Below, piece after piece: positions 25,903 through 34,611 of a DNA stretch of 64,000 bases. Position numbers and translations under genes: made by a program. Source of the stretch: Saccharopolyspora shandongensis. Lineage in GTDB: Bacteria; Actinomycetota; Actinomycetes; Mycobacteriales; Pseudonocardiaceae. The notes beneath the pieces were generated by a model. It was not told where the DNA came from, made no database searches, and worked only from the letters and a program-made list of their open reading frames with translations. The first letter of the stretch is position 1. Every line of letters begins with the position of its first letter. Where the stretch lies: the NCBI RefSeq assembly GCF_900106995.1, contig NZ_FNOK01000001.1, positions 248,001 through 312,000 of the forward strand, written 5' to 3'.

Positions 25903-27030
25903 GTGAAGTTCCTCTTCCTCACCGGCGGCAGCCCCGCGACGGTCTTCGCCCTGTCCCCGTTGGCAACCGCGGCCCGGTTGGCCGGTCACACGGTCATCGT
26001 GGCCTCGCCCGAGGACATGACCTCGTTCGTCGCGGCGGCGGGCCTGCCAACGGTTCCGGTCACCGACCGGAAGATGCTGGAGTTCATGTTCACCGACCGC
26101 GACGGCGGCAAGCTTCCGTTGCCCGAGGACCCGGACGAGCGGCTCTTCTTCAACGGCCGCGGCTTCGGCCGGTTGGCGGCCGCGAGCCTGCCCGCGCTCC
26201 GCGACCTCGTCGCGGACTGGCGCCCGGACCTGATCGTCGGCGGCTCGCTCTGCTACGCGGCGGGTCTGCTCGCCGCGCAGCTCGGGGTGCCGTTCGTGCG
26301 GCACACGTGGGATCTCGGCGAACCGCCGGGGATCGATGCCGGGGCGGCCGCGGAACTCGCCGCGGAGCTCTCCGAGCTGGGGCTGGGCGAGTTGCCGGGA
26401 GCCGACCTGTGGGTGGACATCTGCCCGCCGAGCCTGCGCGCGCCCGGGCTGGGTGAGCGCCAGGACATGCGCTTCGTGCCGTACAACCAGCAGCGCGCGC
26501 TGCAGCCGTGGATGTACCGCCGCGACGACCGGCCGCGCGTGTGCGTGACCGCGGGCAGCCGGGTCGCCCATGATGCCGACCTGAAGTTCCTGCGGGAGCT
26601 CGTCGGCAGCCTCGGCGCGCTCGACGCCGAGATCGCCATCGCCGCGCCGGAGGCGGTCGCCGACGAGCTGCGCGCCGGCGAGCACGTGCGGGTCGGGTGG
26701 TTCCCGCTGGACACCCTGCTCACCACGTGCGATCTGATCCTGCACCACGGCGGCGGGCAGACCTCGCTCAACGCGCTGCACGCCGGGGTTCCGCAGCTGC
26801 TGATCCCGAACATCCCCAAGATGGTTCCGCCGTGTGCCCGCATGACGGAGCGCGGGGCCGCGATCACCTTGCTGGGCGAAGACCAGGCGCCGGAGCGGCT
26901 CGGTGCCGCGGCGGCGGAAATCCTGGCCACGCCGTCCTTCCGGGAGAGAGCGGGGTCGGTGCGCGACGAGATCGCCACGCAACCGACCCCGGCCGAAGTG
27001 GTCGCCGTGCTGGAGAAGCTCTCGCACTAG
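25903..27030 (+). CDS. Glycosyltransferase, GT1 family (antibiotic type)
   Basis: The 375-residue protein has a GT-B fold: N-terminal MKFLFLTGGSPATVFALSPL and a C-terminal donor site with HHGGGQTSLNALHAGVPQL (about 283–301). It belongs with EryCIII/DesVII-like transferases that attach TDP-deoxysugars to polyketides. Many of those need a P450-like helper protein, and none is encoded nearby. The GTG at 25903 has no strong ribosome site. It ends 77 bases from the convergent sugar operon. Likely transfers the amino sugar or a second sugar to the aromatic aglycone. Confidence 0.9.
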   Translation: MKFLFLTGGSPATVFALSPLATAARLAGHTVIVASPEDMTSFVAAAGLPTVPVTDRKMLEFMFTDRDGGKLPLPEDPDERLFFNGRGFGRLAAASLPALRDLVADWRPDLIVGGSLCYAAGLLAAQLGVPFVRHTWDLGEPPGIDAGAAAELAAELSELGLGELPGADLWVDICPPSLRAPGLGERQDMRFVPYNQQRALQPWMYRRDDRPRVCVTAGSRVAHDADLKFLRELVGSLGALDAEIAIAAPEAVADELRAGEHVRVGWFPLDTLLTTCDLILHHGGGQTSLNALHAGVPQLLIPNIPKMVPPCARMTERGAAITLLGEDQAPERLGAAAAEILATPSFRERAGSVRDEIATQPTPAEVVAVLEKLSH

Positions 27031-27039
27031 ATGCCGGTG

Positions 27040-27105
27040 GGGCGGCGATTTCGCGCGAAATCGCCGCCCTGCCCTTACGTGGAGCGGTGATTTCGCGCGA
27101 AATCA
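27040..27105. terminator. Paired TTTCGCGCGAAA palindromes, likely bidirectional terminator
   Basis: Two palindromes share the core TTTCGCGCGAAA: a perfect 30-base one at 27040–27069 and an 18-base one at 27088–27105. They fill the gap between the convergent glycosyltransferase and ketoreductase genes. A similar pair stands at 50447–50508. Confidence 0.75.
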
Positions 27106-27107
27106 GC

Positions 27108-28076
27108 TCAGCCGGTCGCCAGTGCGACCGCGGTCTGCTCGATGGCGGCCGCCAGCGGGGTCTCGCACTGCCATCCGGTCGCCGCCGCGAACGCGGACGG
27201 GTCGACGTCGACGCTGCGGAAGTCGGTGCCGTCCGCGTGCGGCGGCGGGGGCACCGAGACCACCGGCACCGGATCGGTTCCCGTGTGCCTGGCGACGGCC
27301 CCGGCGATCAGCCGGAAGACGTCGCCGAGCGGCTCTGATTTCCCCGTGCCGATCAGGTAGTGCCGCCCGGCCAGCGCGTCGGCGTGGTCCATGGCGGCGA
27401 CGAAGGCGCGGGCCGCGTCGGAGACGTTCAGCAGGTCGCGCCGGATGGTTCCGTCGTGCCACATCGTCAGCGGCTCACCGGCCAGCGCCCGGCGGATCAT
27501 GGTGGACACCACGCCCCGGTCGTCCGCGGTTGCCGCGGGCGGCCCGAACACCGGCGGCAGCCGCAGGCTGATGCCGCGCAGCCGCCCCGCCGCCGTGGCC
27601 TCCTTGAGGATCCGCTCCGCGGTGAGCTTCTGCCGGTCGTACGTCCCTTCGGGACGGTCCTCCTCGGTGCCGTCCAGGCGGCCTTCGACGTGCTTGCCGA
27701 CCTGGGTGTTGCTGCCCGGGAAGACCACGACCGGCACGGGATCGCCGTGCAGGACTTCGGCGAGCTCCCGGATCACGCCGACGTTGGTGCGTTCGGCCAC
27801 CACGTCGTCCTCGGCGATCCGCCAGCCCGATGCCCCGCGGATCTGCGCGGCGAAGGGGAACACCGCGGCAGCGCCCTCGACCGCCTCCGCGAGCGCTCCG
27901 GGTTCGGTCAGATCCGCCTGGCGGGACTCGAAATCCGCTGTGCAACCGGCCGGTGCGGCGACCTCTCGGCGGGCGACGGCCCGCAGCCGCACCGGCCGCC
28001 CGGCCAGCGCCGCCGTCACGGCCGAACCGAGGAAGCCCGACGCGCCGAGCACGACGACGAGCGGCTTGTCAGGCAT
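27108..28076 (-). CDS. NDP-hexose 4-ketoreductase (extended SDR)
   Basis: The 322-residue protein is an extended SDR with VVLGASGFLGSAV (residues 7–19) and a catalytic TYDRQK. It resembles DnmV/UrdR/OleU-type dTDP-4-keto-6-deoxyhexose reductases, which perform the last reduction in deoxysugar pathways. The ATG at 28076 overlaps the end of the epimerase gene by eight bases, and upstream in-frame codons belong to that gene's shadow. It is the last gene of the five-gene sugar operon. The stereochemistry at C4 cannot be read from the sequence. Confidence 0.88.
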   Translation of the reverse strand: MPDKPLVVVLGASGFLGSAVTAALAGRPVRLRAVARREVAAPAGCTADFESRQADLTEPGALAEAVEGAAAVFPFAAQIRGASGWRIAEDDVVAERTNVGVIRELAEVLHGDPVPVVVFPGSNTQVGKHVEGRLDGTEEDRPEGTYDRQKLTAERILKEATAAGRLRGISLRLPPVFGPPAATADDRGVVSTMIRRALAGEPLTMWHDGTIRRDLLNVSDAARAFVAAMDHADALAGRHYLIGTGKSEPLGDVFRLIAGAVARHTGTDPVPVVSVPPPPHADGTDFRSVDVDPSAFAAATGWQCETPLAAAIEQTAVALATG

Positions 28077-28680
28077 CGGTGTTCTCCATCGCGAGCTCGG
28101 CCGCCCGGCAGGCGGCGTAGTCCGGGAGCAGGCCATCTGCCGCCGCGGCGGCCAGCGTGGGCGCATTGCGGTCCCGTTCGGACAGCACCAGGTCGAGGCC
28201 GTCCGGGATGGCCAACCCCAGTTGCGGATCGAGCGGGTGCACGGCGCGTTCCTTCTCGGCGACGTATCCCGCCGAGAGCAGGTACACCATCACCGTGTCG
28301 TCCTCCAGCGCGACGAACAGGTGTCCCACCCCGATCGGCAGGTACAGCGCGGTGAACTCGGTCGCGGACAGCTCCACGGCCTCGGCGCGCCCGAAGGTGG
28401 GCGAGCCGACCCGGACGTCGACGACGAAGTCCAGCGCCCGCCCGCTGGCGCAGTAGACGTACTTGGCCATCGACCCGGGCAGCGCGGTGAAGTGCACTCC
28501 GCGCACCACGCCGCGCCGGGAGCGGCTGCTGCTGGCCTGCGCGACCGGGAACAGCGGCCGGCCCAGCGCCTCCCCGAACGCCTGCTCCTGGAACGGCGAG
28601 GAGAACGCGCCCCGGTCGTCGCCGAAGACCTGCGGGGTGAACTCGTACGCGCCGCTGATGCCGAGCTCGCGCACCTTCAT
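28069..28680 (-). CDS. dTDP-4-keto-6-deoxyhexose 3,5- (or 5-) epimerase, RmlC family
   Basis: The 203-residue cupin-fold protein has RGVHFTALPGSMAKYVYCASG with the catalytic His, DFVVDVRVGSPTFG with the conserved Asp, and YLPIGVGHLF followed by VYLLSAGY. These match RmlC-type epimerases. In a pathway with a C3 aminotransferase it would act as a 5-epimerase (DnmU/AknL type) and direct the sugar into the L series. The start overlaps the methyltransferase stop by four bases (ATGA). Confidence 0.9.
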   Translation of the reverse strand: MKVRELGISGAYEFTPQVFGDDRGAFSSPFQEQAFGEALGRPLFPVAQASSSRSRRGVVRGVHFTALPGSMAKYVYCASGRALDFVVDVRVGSPTFGRAEAVELSATEFTALYLPIGVGHLFVALEDDTVMVYLLSAGYVAEKERAVHPLDPQLGLAIPDGLDLVLSERDRNAPTLAAAAADGLLPDYAACRAAELAMENTDA

Positions 28681-29414
28681 GCCCGGCCGCCTTCCGCGGT
28701 GCCCACGAAGATGCCGGGGGCGACGAGGTCGTGCTTGACGTACTCGGGCGTCAGCCCGGCCCGGCGGAACGCGGTCTCGTAGGTCTCGCGGTCGAACAGG
28801 GTCATCACGTGCGTGTCGGTGAAGTGCTCGATGCCGGTGTCCGGCGCGGCGACGGTGTAGTGCACCTCCATCCGGCTCGCGCCGCCCTGGCGCACCGTGT
28901 GCGAGACCCGGGCGATCGTGCGTCCGTCCACTGTGACCACGTCCGCGCCGACCCAGCCGGGGAGGAAGTTCTCCGGGAACCACCAGGGTTCCAGCAGCAG
29001 CGCGCCGCCGGGCGCCAGGTGGTCGGCCAGGTTCTGCACCGCGCGGTCCAGGTCGGCGGCGGTGGGCAGGTAGCCGGCGGAGCTGAACATGCAGGTCACC
29101 GCGTCGAACCGGCGGTCGATCCGGAAGTCGCGCATGTCGCCCTGGTGCAGCTGGAGCTCCGGGTTGTGCCGCTCGGCCACGGCGAGCATCTCCGGGGCGA
29201 GGTCGACACCGACCACTTCGCCGAACGAGCCGGCGAGCTCCCGCAGGTGCGCGCCGGTGCCGCAGGCGACGTCCAGCAGGGACGCCGCGTCCGGGGTGCG
29301 CTCCCGGACCAGGTCGCGCACCAGCTCGGCCTCGGCCCGGTAGTCCTTGCCGCGACCGTGGTAGAAGTCGTGGTAGATGTCGGCGCGCTGGTAGATTCCG
29401 GTGTCGGTTGCCAT
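28677..29414 (-). CDS. dTDP-3-amino-sugar N,N-dimethyltransferase (DesVI/TylM1-like)
   Basis: The 245-residue SAM-dependent methyltransferase begins YHDFYHGRGKDYRAEAE, the substrate segment of the DesVI/EryCVI/TylM1 family, followed by the SAM motif LLDVACGTGAHL (about 46–57). These enzymes add two methyl groups to a 3-amino group of a TDP-sugar. Its presence predicts a dimethylamino sugar. The ATG at 29414 follows a GAAAGGG ribosome site and is 14 bases after the aminotransferase gene. Confidence 0.92.
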   Translation of the reverse strand: MATDTGIYQRADIYHDFYHGRGKDYRAEAELVRDLVRERTPDAASLLDVACGTGAHLRELAGSFGEVVGVDLAPEMLAVAERHNPELQLHQGDMRDFRIDRRFDAVTCMFSSAGYLPTAADLDRAVQNLADHLAPGGALLLEPWWFPENFLPGWVGADVVTVDGRTIARVSHTVRQGGASRMEVHYTVAAPDTGIEHFTDTHVMTLFDRETYETAFRRAGLTPEYVKHDLVAPGIFVGTAEGGRA

Positions 29415-29428
29415 CTCGGGCCCTTTCC

Positions 29429-30553
29429 TCACAGTTCGCGCAGCACTTCGCGCAGCGCGCTGATCACCTTGTCCTGCAAGCCTTCCGGCATGGCCGGGTA
29501 CATCGGCAGCGAGAAGATCTGCTCGGCGAGCGCCTCGGTGACCGGCAGCGTCCCCTTCGCGACGCCGAGGTGCGCGAACCCGGTCATGGTGTGCACCGGC
29601 CACGGGTAGCTGATGTTCAGCGAGATGTCGTGCCGGTCCTTGAGCCGCTGGATGATCTCGTCGCGCCGCGGGTGCCGGACCACGTAGACGTAGTAGACGT
29701 GCTCGTTGCCCTCGGTCACCGAAGGCAGCTGCAGGCCGCCGGGCCCGCAGAGGTCGCCGAGCTCCTCGGCGTAGCGGCGGGCGATCCGGCGGCGCCCCTC
29801 GACGTAGTCGTCCAGGCGGGTCAGCTTGCGGCGGAGGATCTCGGCCTGCACCTCGTCGAGCCGGCTGTTGTGCCCGGGCGTGGCCACGACGTAGTAGGTC
29901 TGTTCCATGCCGTAGTAGCGCAGCCTGCGCAGCGCCCGGTCCGCCTCGGCGTCGGCGGTGATGACCGCGCCGCCGTCGCCGTAGGCGCCCAGCACCTTGG
30001 TCGGGTAGAAGGAGAAGGCCGCGGCGTCGCTCATCGTGCCCGCGAGCTCGCCGTTGTGCCGCGCGCCGTGTGCCTGCGCGCAGTCCTCCACGATCTTCAG
30101 GCCGTGCTCGTCGGCGAGGCGCCGCAGCGGCGCCATGTCCACGCACTGCCCGTACAGGTGCACCGGCAGGATCGCCTTGGTGCGCGGGGTGATCGCCGCT
30201 TCGACCAGCGTGGTGTCCATCAGGTAGTCCTCGGCGCGCACGTCGACGAACACCGGTGTCGCGCCGACCTCGTCGATGGCCACGACCGTGGGCGCAGCGG
30301 TGTTGGAGACCGTGATCACCTCGTCGCCGCGGCCCACGCCCACCGCTTCCAATGCGAGCTTCACCGCGTTGGTGCCGTTGTCGACGCCGACGCAGTGCCC
30401 GACGCCGTGGTAGGCGGCGTACTCCGCCTCGAAGCCGCGAACGCTCTCGCCGAGCACGAGGCGGCCGCTGGCGAACACCTTCTGCACCGCGTCCAGGATG
30501 TCGGCTCGTTCCGCCTCGTACTCGGGCAGGTAGTCCCAGACATAGGTGGTCAT
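29429..30553 (-). CDS. dTDP-3-keto-sugar 3-aminotransferase (DegT/DnrJ/EryC1 family)
   Basis: The 374-residue PLP enzyme shows [18 protein letters not shown] near the N-terminus, the cofactor Asp in [10 protein letters not shown] and the PLP lysine in [17 protein letters not shown]. It installs the C3 amino group using glutamate. Together with the 2,3-dehydratase it leads to a 3-amino-2,3,6-trideoxy sugar, as in daunosamine/rhodosamine pathways. The start overlaps the dehydratase stop by four bases. Confidence 0.93.
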   Translation of the reverse strand: MTTYVWDYLPEYEAERADILDAVQKVFASGRLVLGESVRGFEAEYAAYHGVGHCVGVDNGTNAVKLALEAVGVGRGDEVITVSNTAAPTVVAIDEVGATPVFVDVRAEDYLMDTTLVEAAITPRTKAILPVHLYGQCVDMAPLRRLADEHGLKIVEDCAQAHGARHNGELAGTMSDAAAFSFYPTKVLGAYGDGGAVITADAEADRALRRLRYYGMEQTYYVVATPGHNSRLDEVQAEILRRKLTRLDDYVEGRRRIARRYAEELGDLCGPGGLQLPSVTEGNEHVYYVYVVRHPRRDEIIQRLKDRHDISLNISYPWPVHTMTGFAHLGVAKGTLPVTEALAEQIFSLPMYPAMPEGLQDKVISALREVLREL

Positions 30554-31908
30554 CGGTCGTCCTCCTGGTAGAAGCGGAAAAACGTCAGCAGGCTCCGGGC
30601 CTCCACGTTGAGGTGGTTGCCGTAGCGCACGAACTCGGTGAGCTGGCGCAGCGTCGTCCACGTGTAGTTCTCCGGCACCTCCAGCGGGAAGTCGTCGTCG
30701 ACCTCCACGAGCAGGTAGCGGTTCTGCGCGTGGTAGAAGCGCCCGCCCTCCTCGGAGTGGATGCTGTCCCACCGGATCTGCTCGGGTCGCGCGCCGAGGA
30801 CCTCGTCGAGGAACAGCGGCTTGCGGTCGGCGGGCACGAACCGGTAGTTCTCCGGCTGGCACTGCACCGTCGGGGCCATTTCGACGCCGTCGAACGCGCC
30901 GGTCTCGGTCCGCGCCTGCACCAGCAGGTGCAGCACGCCGTCGATGCGCCTGGTCAGGAAGGCGATCACGCCGCGGCTGCGCGGCTCGAACATCGGTTGC
31001 TGCCAGCCGGTCACCTCCCGGTTGCTGGCGTGCACGTCCACGCCGACGACCGCGAAGTGCTGGTCGCGGTCGTGGCAGATCGTCCCGTCCCGCCACGACC
31101 ATCCATCCACTTTGGACAGCGGGATGAGCTGCCGGGTGAGGGTGCAGCGGCCCTTCGCCTCGGTGAACCAGCTGAGCAGCTCCACCGTGGCGTGCAGCGA
31201 GGCGCCGTCCCGGTCCCAGGACCGGGTCAGCGCGCCGTGGAAGGTGTCGGCGGCCGGATCGGTGCCGCCGGCGCGCCGCACCACCGCGCCGGAGAGCACG
31301 GTGCGGGTGTCCATGTTGATCAGGTCCGGCACCCGCAGCAGCTCGGCGATCTGCGCGAAGCTCAGCCAGCAGAAGTCGTCCAGCACCGGGACGTCGTCCT
31401 CGACCTGCACGATCATGTTCCGGTTGCGCTTGGCGAGGAACCAGGACGCCTGCTCCGACTGCAGCACGTCGGACACGATCCGGCCGGGGCGCGGCGCGGT
31501 GAAGTACTCCAGGTACGGCACCGCCTTGCCGCCGTGCACGCCGGTGAAGTTGCTCCGCGTGGCTTGCACGGTCGGCGAGAGCTGGAAGCCGTTGATGTTG
31601 CCCGGCTCCATCTTGATCTGCAGCAGGCAGTGCGCGACGCCGCCGAACTCCTTGACCAGGATGCCGAGCACGCCCTGCTCCGCCTGCACGATGATCGGCT
31701 GGCGCCAGGCCTCGACCTCGCGGCCGGACCGGCTCACGTCCAGCCCTTCGATGGTGAAGAACTTCCCGGTGCGGTGCACGATGTTCCCGGAGTCCGGATC
31801 GGTGTGCCAGCCGTCGAGCCGGTCCAGCGGCACCTTCGCCGCCCGGTAGTCCTGCGCGCGGCACCGGTCCTGGAACCAGGCGTGGAATTCGGCCGTGTCA
31901 GCGAACAT
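30550..31908 (-). CDS. NDP-hexose 2,3-dehydratase (EryBVI/DnmT/TylCVI family)
   Basis: The 452-residue protein has the tandem-duplicated fold of this family: the first half has [12 protein letters not shown] and [20 protein letters not shown], the second half has [11 protein letters not shown] and [21 protein letters not shown]. It removes the C2 hydroxyl of dTDP-4-keto-6-deoxyglucose to make the 2-deoxy series. The ATG at 31908 is preferred over upstream in-frame codons, which have no family similarity. It is the first gene of the sugar operon. Genes for dTDP-glucose synthase and 4,6-dehydratase are not in the window. Confidence 0.93.
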   Translation of the reverse strand: MFADTAEFHAWFQDRCRAQDYRAAKVPLDRLDGWHTDPDSGNIVHRTGKFFTIEGLDVSRSGREVEAWRQPIIVQAEQGVLGILVKEFGGVAHCLLQIKMEPGNINGFQLSPTVQATRSNFTGVHGGKAVPYLEYFTAPRPGRIVSDVLQSEQASWFLAKRNRNMIVQVEDDVPVLDDFCWLSFAQIAELLRVPDLINMDTRTVLSGAVVRRAGGTDPAADTFHGALTRSWDRDGASLHATVELLSWFTEAKGRCTLTRQLIPLSKVDGWSWRDGTICHDRDQHFAVVGVDVHASNREVTGWQQPMFEPRSRGVIAFLTRRIDGVLHLLVQARTETGAFDGVEMAPTVQCQPENYRFVPADRKPLFLDEVLGARPEQIRWDSIHSEEGGRFYHAQNRYLLVEVDDDFPLEVPENYTWTTLRQLTEFVRYGNHLNVEARSLLTFFRFYQEDDR

Positions 31909-32130
31909 TCGGCCACCACCGGTGCGGGAACGCGGCGTATCCTCCGCGAAACAAGGGTTTTCCGCAGAATCGCATGCCGAGGAGACTGCCAGAAGACCGA
32001 GCCGTTGGTTAACCCTCTTGCGCCACATTACTTTTCGTCGCGAGCGCGGCAGTACCCAGATTTGAGCGAGTCCCGAGTCCCAACCGGATCATCGCAGTAT
32101 GGGCAAGATCGGGCATGGGGGTATGGCGCA
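31909..32130. promoter_or_regulatory. Divergent promoter region, sugar operon / hydrolase 2
   Basis: A 222-base gap between the divergent 2,3-dehydratase and serine hydrolase genes. It is noticeably less GC-rich than the coding DNA around it, as expected of a promoter. No operator or riboswitch could be recognised. Confidence 0.5.
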
Positions 32131-33297
32131 GTGAACGAATTCCCGCGGGGAGGGGTGGCCACCCATCCCTTCGCCGAGGTGAACCTGGCCTTCCGGGCGA
32201 ATTTCGCCACCGGCGCGGAAGTGGGCGCCGCGGTGTGCGTGTACCACCGCGGTCGTCCGGTGGTGGACCTGTGGGGCGGGTACGCCGATGCGGATCGCGG
32301 CGATCCGTGGCGGGCGGACACCTTGGGCGTGCTCGCCTCGCCGACGAAGTCGTTGGTCACGGGCGCGGCGCTGCTGCTGGTCGACCGCGGGGTGCTCGAC
32401 CTGGACGCCCCGATAGCCGAGCACTGGCCGGAGTTCGCCGCCAACGGCAAGGGCGGGATCACGCTGCGCATGGTGCTCAGCCAGCGGTCCGGCGTCGTGT
32501 GCCTGGACCACGACCCGATCACCAACGACAAGCTGCGGGCGCACGAGCCGATCGTGGCGGCGCTGGAGTCCGCCCGGCCGGAGTGGGAGCCCGATACCGC
32601 GCACGGGTACCACGCCACCACCTACGGGCACCTGATCAGCGAGCTGATCCGGCGCTGCACCGGGCTGACCGTCGGGCAGTTCTTCGCCAAGGAGATCGCC
32701 AACCCGCTCGGGCTGGACTGCTACATCGGCCTGCCCACCCCGGACACGGCGCACCTGGCGACCATGATCGAGTGCAAGGCCGAGGAGCTGATGGCCGGCG
32801 CCGATCCGGGCGAGATCGAGGAGCTGCGCGACGCGGCCACGCTGACCTACCGCGCGACGATGGCCAGCATGTCGCAGGATCCCGCCGATCCGACGGTGGA
32901 GGAACCCTCCTACGGCGGGCTGGCCAGCGCGCAGTCGCTGGCCAGGTACTTCGCCTCGTTCATCGGCGAGGTCGACTGCTTCCGGCTGACCAGCCCGGAG
33001 ATCACCGAGCAGATGCGCGTGGTGCACTCCACCGGCGACTGCCTCGTCATGCTCTCGCCGTGCACCTGGGGCCTGGGCGTGCAGGTGTCCGACAGCCCGG
33101 TGTTCCCGGCGTCGGCGGGGCTGGGCACCGCGTTCGGCTTCAGCGGCGCGAACGGCGTGTTCGCGTTCGCCGATCCGGCGAACGACCTCGCGTTCGCCTA
33201 CATCCCGAATGCCGGTTCCGAGGTGATGGGCAGCATGGACGCGCGGATCCGCCGGCTCATCGAGGCCACCTACCGCAGCATCCAGAAGGTCCGCTGA
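32131..33297 (+). CDS. Serine hydrolase of the β-lactamase/EstB/LovD superfamily (paralogue 2)
   Basis: The 388-residue protein is a close paralogue of the hydrolase at 3646. It has the same Ser70-Pro-Thr-Lys73 motif and Tyr160 (HGYHATT), with identical blocks such as VCVYHRGRPVVDLWGGYAD. The GTG at 32131 was chosen because its N-terminus (VNEFPRGG) lines up with that of the paralogue (MIEFPHGG); the frame is open far upstream but only as a shadow. It is followed after 39 bases by a glycosyltransferase. Two copies bracketing the cluster suggest either two distinct acyl or ester steps or a duplicated self-protection esterase. No signal peptide is seen. Confidence 0.85.
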   Translation: MNEFPRGGVATHPFAEVNLAFRANFATGAEVGAAVCVYHRGRPVVDLWGGYADADRGDPWRADTLGVLASPTKSLVTGAALLLVDRGVLDLDAPIAEHWPEFAANGKGGITLRMVLSQRSGVVCLDHDPITNDKLRAHEPIVAALESARPEWEPDTAHGYHATTYGHLISELIRRCTGLTVGQFFAKEIANPLGLDCYIGLPTPDTAHLATMIECKAEELMAGADPGEIEELRDAATLTYRATMASMSQDPADPTVEEPSYGGLASAQSLARYFASFIGEVDCFRLTSPEITEQMRVVHSTGDCLVMLSPCTWGLGVQVSDSPVFPASAGLGTAFGFSGANGVFAFADPANDLAFAYIPNAGSEVMGSMDARIRRLIEATYRSIQKVR

Positions 33298-33336
33298 GCG
33301 GACCGGTCCGCGCACTCCCCTGGAAAGGAAACGGAC

Positions 33337-34557
33337 ATGCGAATCCTTTTCCCGGCGGCACCCGGCTACGGGCTGATGCTGCCGCTGGTTCCGCTGGCGT
33401 GGGCGGCGCGGGCGGCGGGCCACGAGGTCCTGCTGGCCACCACCGCCTACATGACCAGGGTGGCGGCGGAGTCGGGGCTGCCGGTGACCGACGTGTTCCC
33501 CGCCCGGGACGTCGGTGAGGACCTGGTGGCCGGCGCGGCGGGCGAGGCAGGCGCCGATGACGACGCCGTCCCGCCGGGCTACTGGGACCTGGTTCGCGGG
33601 ATGCGGCCGTTCGAGCTGTTCACGCTGGCCATGACGGGCGGCACCATCGCCGCCGGCCGCGAGTTCGGCGCCGATCTGGTCGTCTTCTGCTCCGACCACG
33701 CGGCGGGCAAGCTGGCCACGACGGCGCTGGGCCTCCCCTCGCTGGAGGTCGGCAACCGGGTGTCCTGGTCGATGCGCGACGAGGGGTTCCGGGATGGGAA
33801 GAACCTCAACGCGCGCATGGGGATCGTGCCCGACGACGCCCCGGTGGTGCGGGCCCTGCGCGACGAGCTGGGCCTGGGCGACCGGCAACCGCACCTGCTG
33901 GCGCGCATCGATCCGCGCGCGCCCAGCCTCGGCGGCCTGGCCGGCGAGGAACCGGACGCCGTCGACGGTGTGCCGTGGCTGCCGATGCGGTACGTCCCGT
34001 TCAACGGCGGCGCGCTGCTGCCGTCCTGGGCGATGCGCCGCCCGCAGCGGCCGCGGATCTGCCTGACCCTGGGCACGGTCGCGCCGCTGCTGCCGGGCGG
34101 CGGCGGGCTCGGCACGCTGATCCAGGCGCTGGCCGAGCTGGACGCCGACATCGTGCTCGCCGACGCGGAGACGGATCTGTCGCAGTTCGAGCCGCTGCCG
34201 AAGAACGTGCACCCGGCGGGTTTCGTGCCGCTTTCCGGGATTCTGCGAGATTGCTCGCTGATCGTGCACCACGGCGGATCGGGCACCACGGCCTCCGCGC
34301 TGCACTACGGCGTGCCGCAGCTGATCGTGCCCGGCGGCGCGGACAACGAGCTGTGCGCGCAGCGGGTGGTCGACCGCAAGGTCGGCCTGGCCGCCGAACC
34401 ATCCACACTGGACGCTGTCGTCATCCGGGAGCTCGCCGAGCGGCTGCTCGCCGAGGAATCCTTCCGCCAGGAGGCGGCGGAGGTGCGCGCCGAGATGGCC
34501 GCCCAGCCGAGCCCGGCCGCGATCATCGACCGCATCGCCGCCGAGATCGCAGGCTGA
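33337..34557 (+). CDS. Glycosyltransferase, GT1 family (second)
   Basis: The 406-residue GT-B protein starts MRILFPAAPGYGLMLPLVPLA and has the donor-site block VHHGGSGTTASALHYGVPQL (about 309–328), more typical of EryCIII/UrdGT-type enzymes than the first GT. The His-Gly-Gly loop contacts the TDP-sugar. It probably shares the sugar made by the 31.9–27.1 kb operon, or adds a second sugar whose genes are elsewhere. A GGAAAGGAAA ribosome site precedes the ATG. It ends just before a long palindromic terminator. Confidence 0.92.
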   Translation: MRILFPAAPGYGLMLPLVPLAWAARAAGHEVLLATTAYMTRVAAESGLPVTDVFPARDVGEDLVAGAAGEAGADDDAVPPGYWDLVRGMRPFELFTLAMTGGTIAAGREFGADLVVFCSDHAAGKLATTALGLPSLEVGNRVSWSMRDEGFRDGKNLNARMGIVPDDAPVVRALRDELGLGDRQPHLLARIDPRAPSLGGLAGEEPDAVDGVPWLPMRYVPFNGGALLPSWAMRRPQRPRICLTLGTVAPLLPGGGGLGTLIQALAELDADIVLADAETDLSQFEPLPKNVHPAGFVPLSGILRDCSLIVHHGGSGTTASALHYGVPQLIVPGGADNELCAQRVVDRKVGLAAEPSTLDAVVIRELAERLLAEESFRQEAAEVRAEMAAQPSPAAIIDRIAAEIAG

Positions 34558-34565
34558 CGAACGAC

Positions 34566-34603
34566 GATCGCGGGTGGTTCCGGATCCGGAACCACCCGCG
34601 ATC
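34566..34603. terminator. Perfect 38-base palindrome between convergent genes
   Basis: Bases 34566–34603 are self-complementary without a mismatch, centred on TTCCGGATCCGGAA. They lie between the stop of the second glycosyltransferase and the stop of the DDN–hemerythrin gene and would form a strong terminator stem on both strands. No U-run follows, as is common in actinomycetes. Confidence 0.85.
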
Positions 34604-34611
34604 TCGTGCGC

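Noticed and set aside
25659..26456. A + strand frame starting in repeat copy A and running into the glycosyltransferase
   Set aside because: The first part is the repeat, the rest a shadow of the glycosyltransferase in another frame. The similar protein-like stretch in copy B reflects DNA repeat identity.
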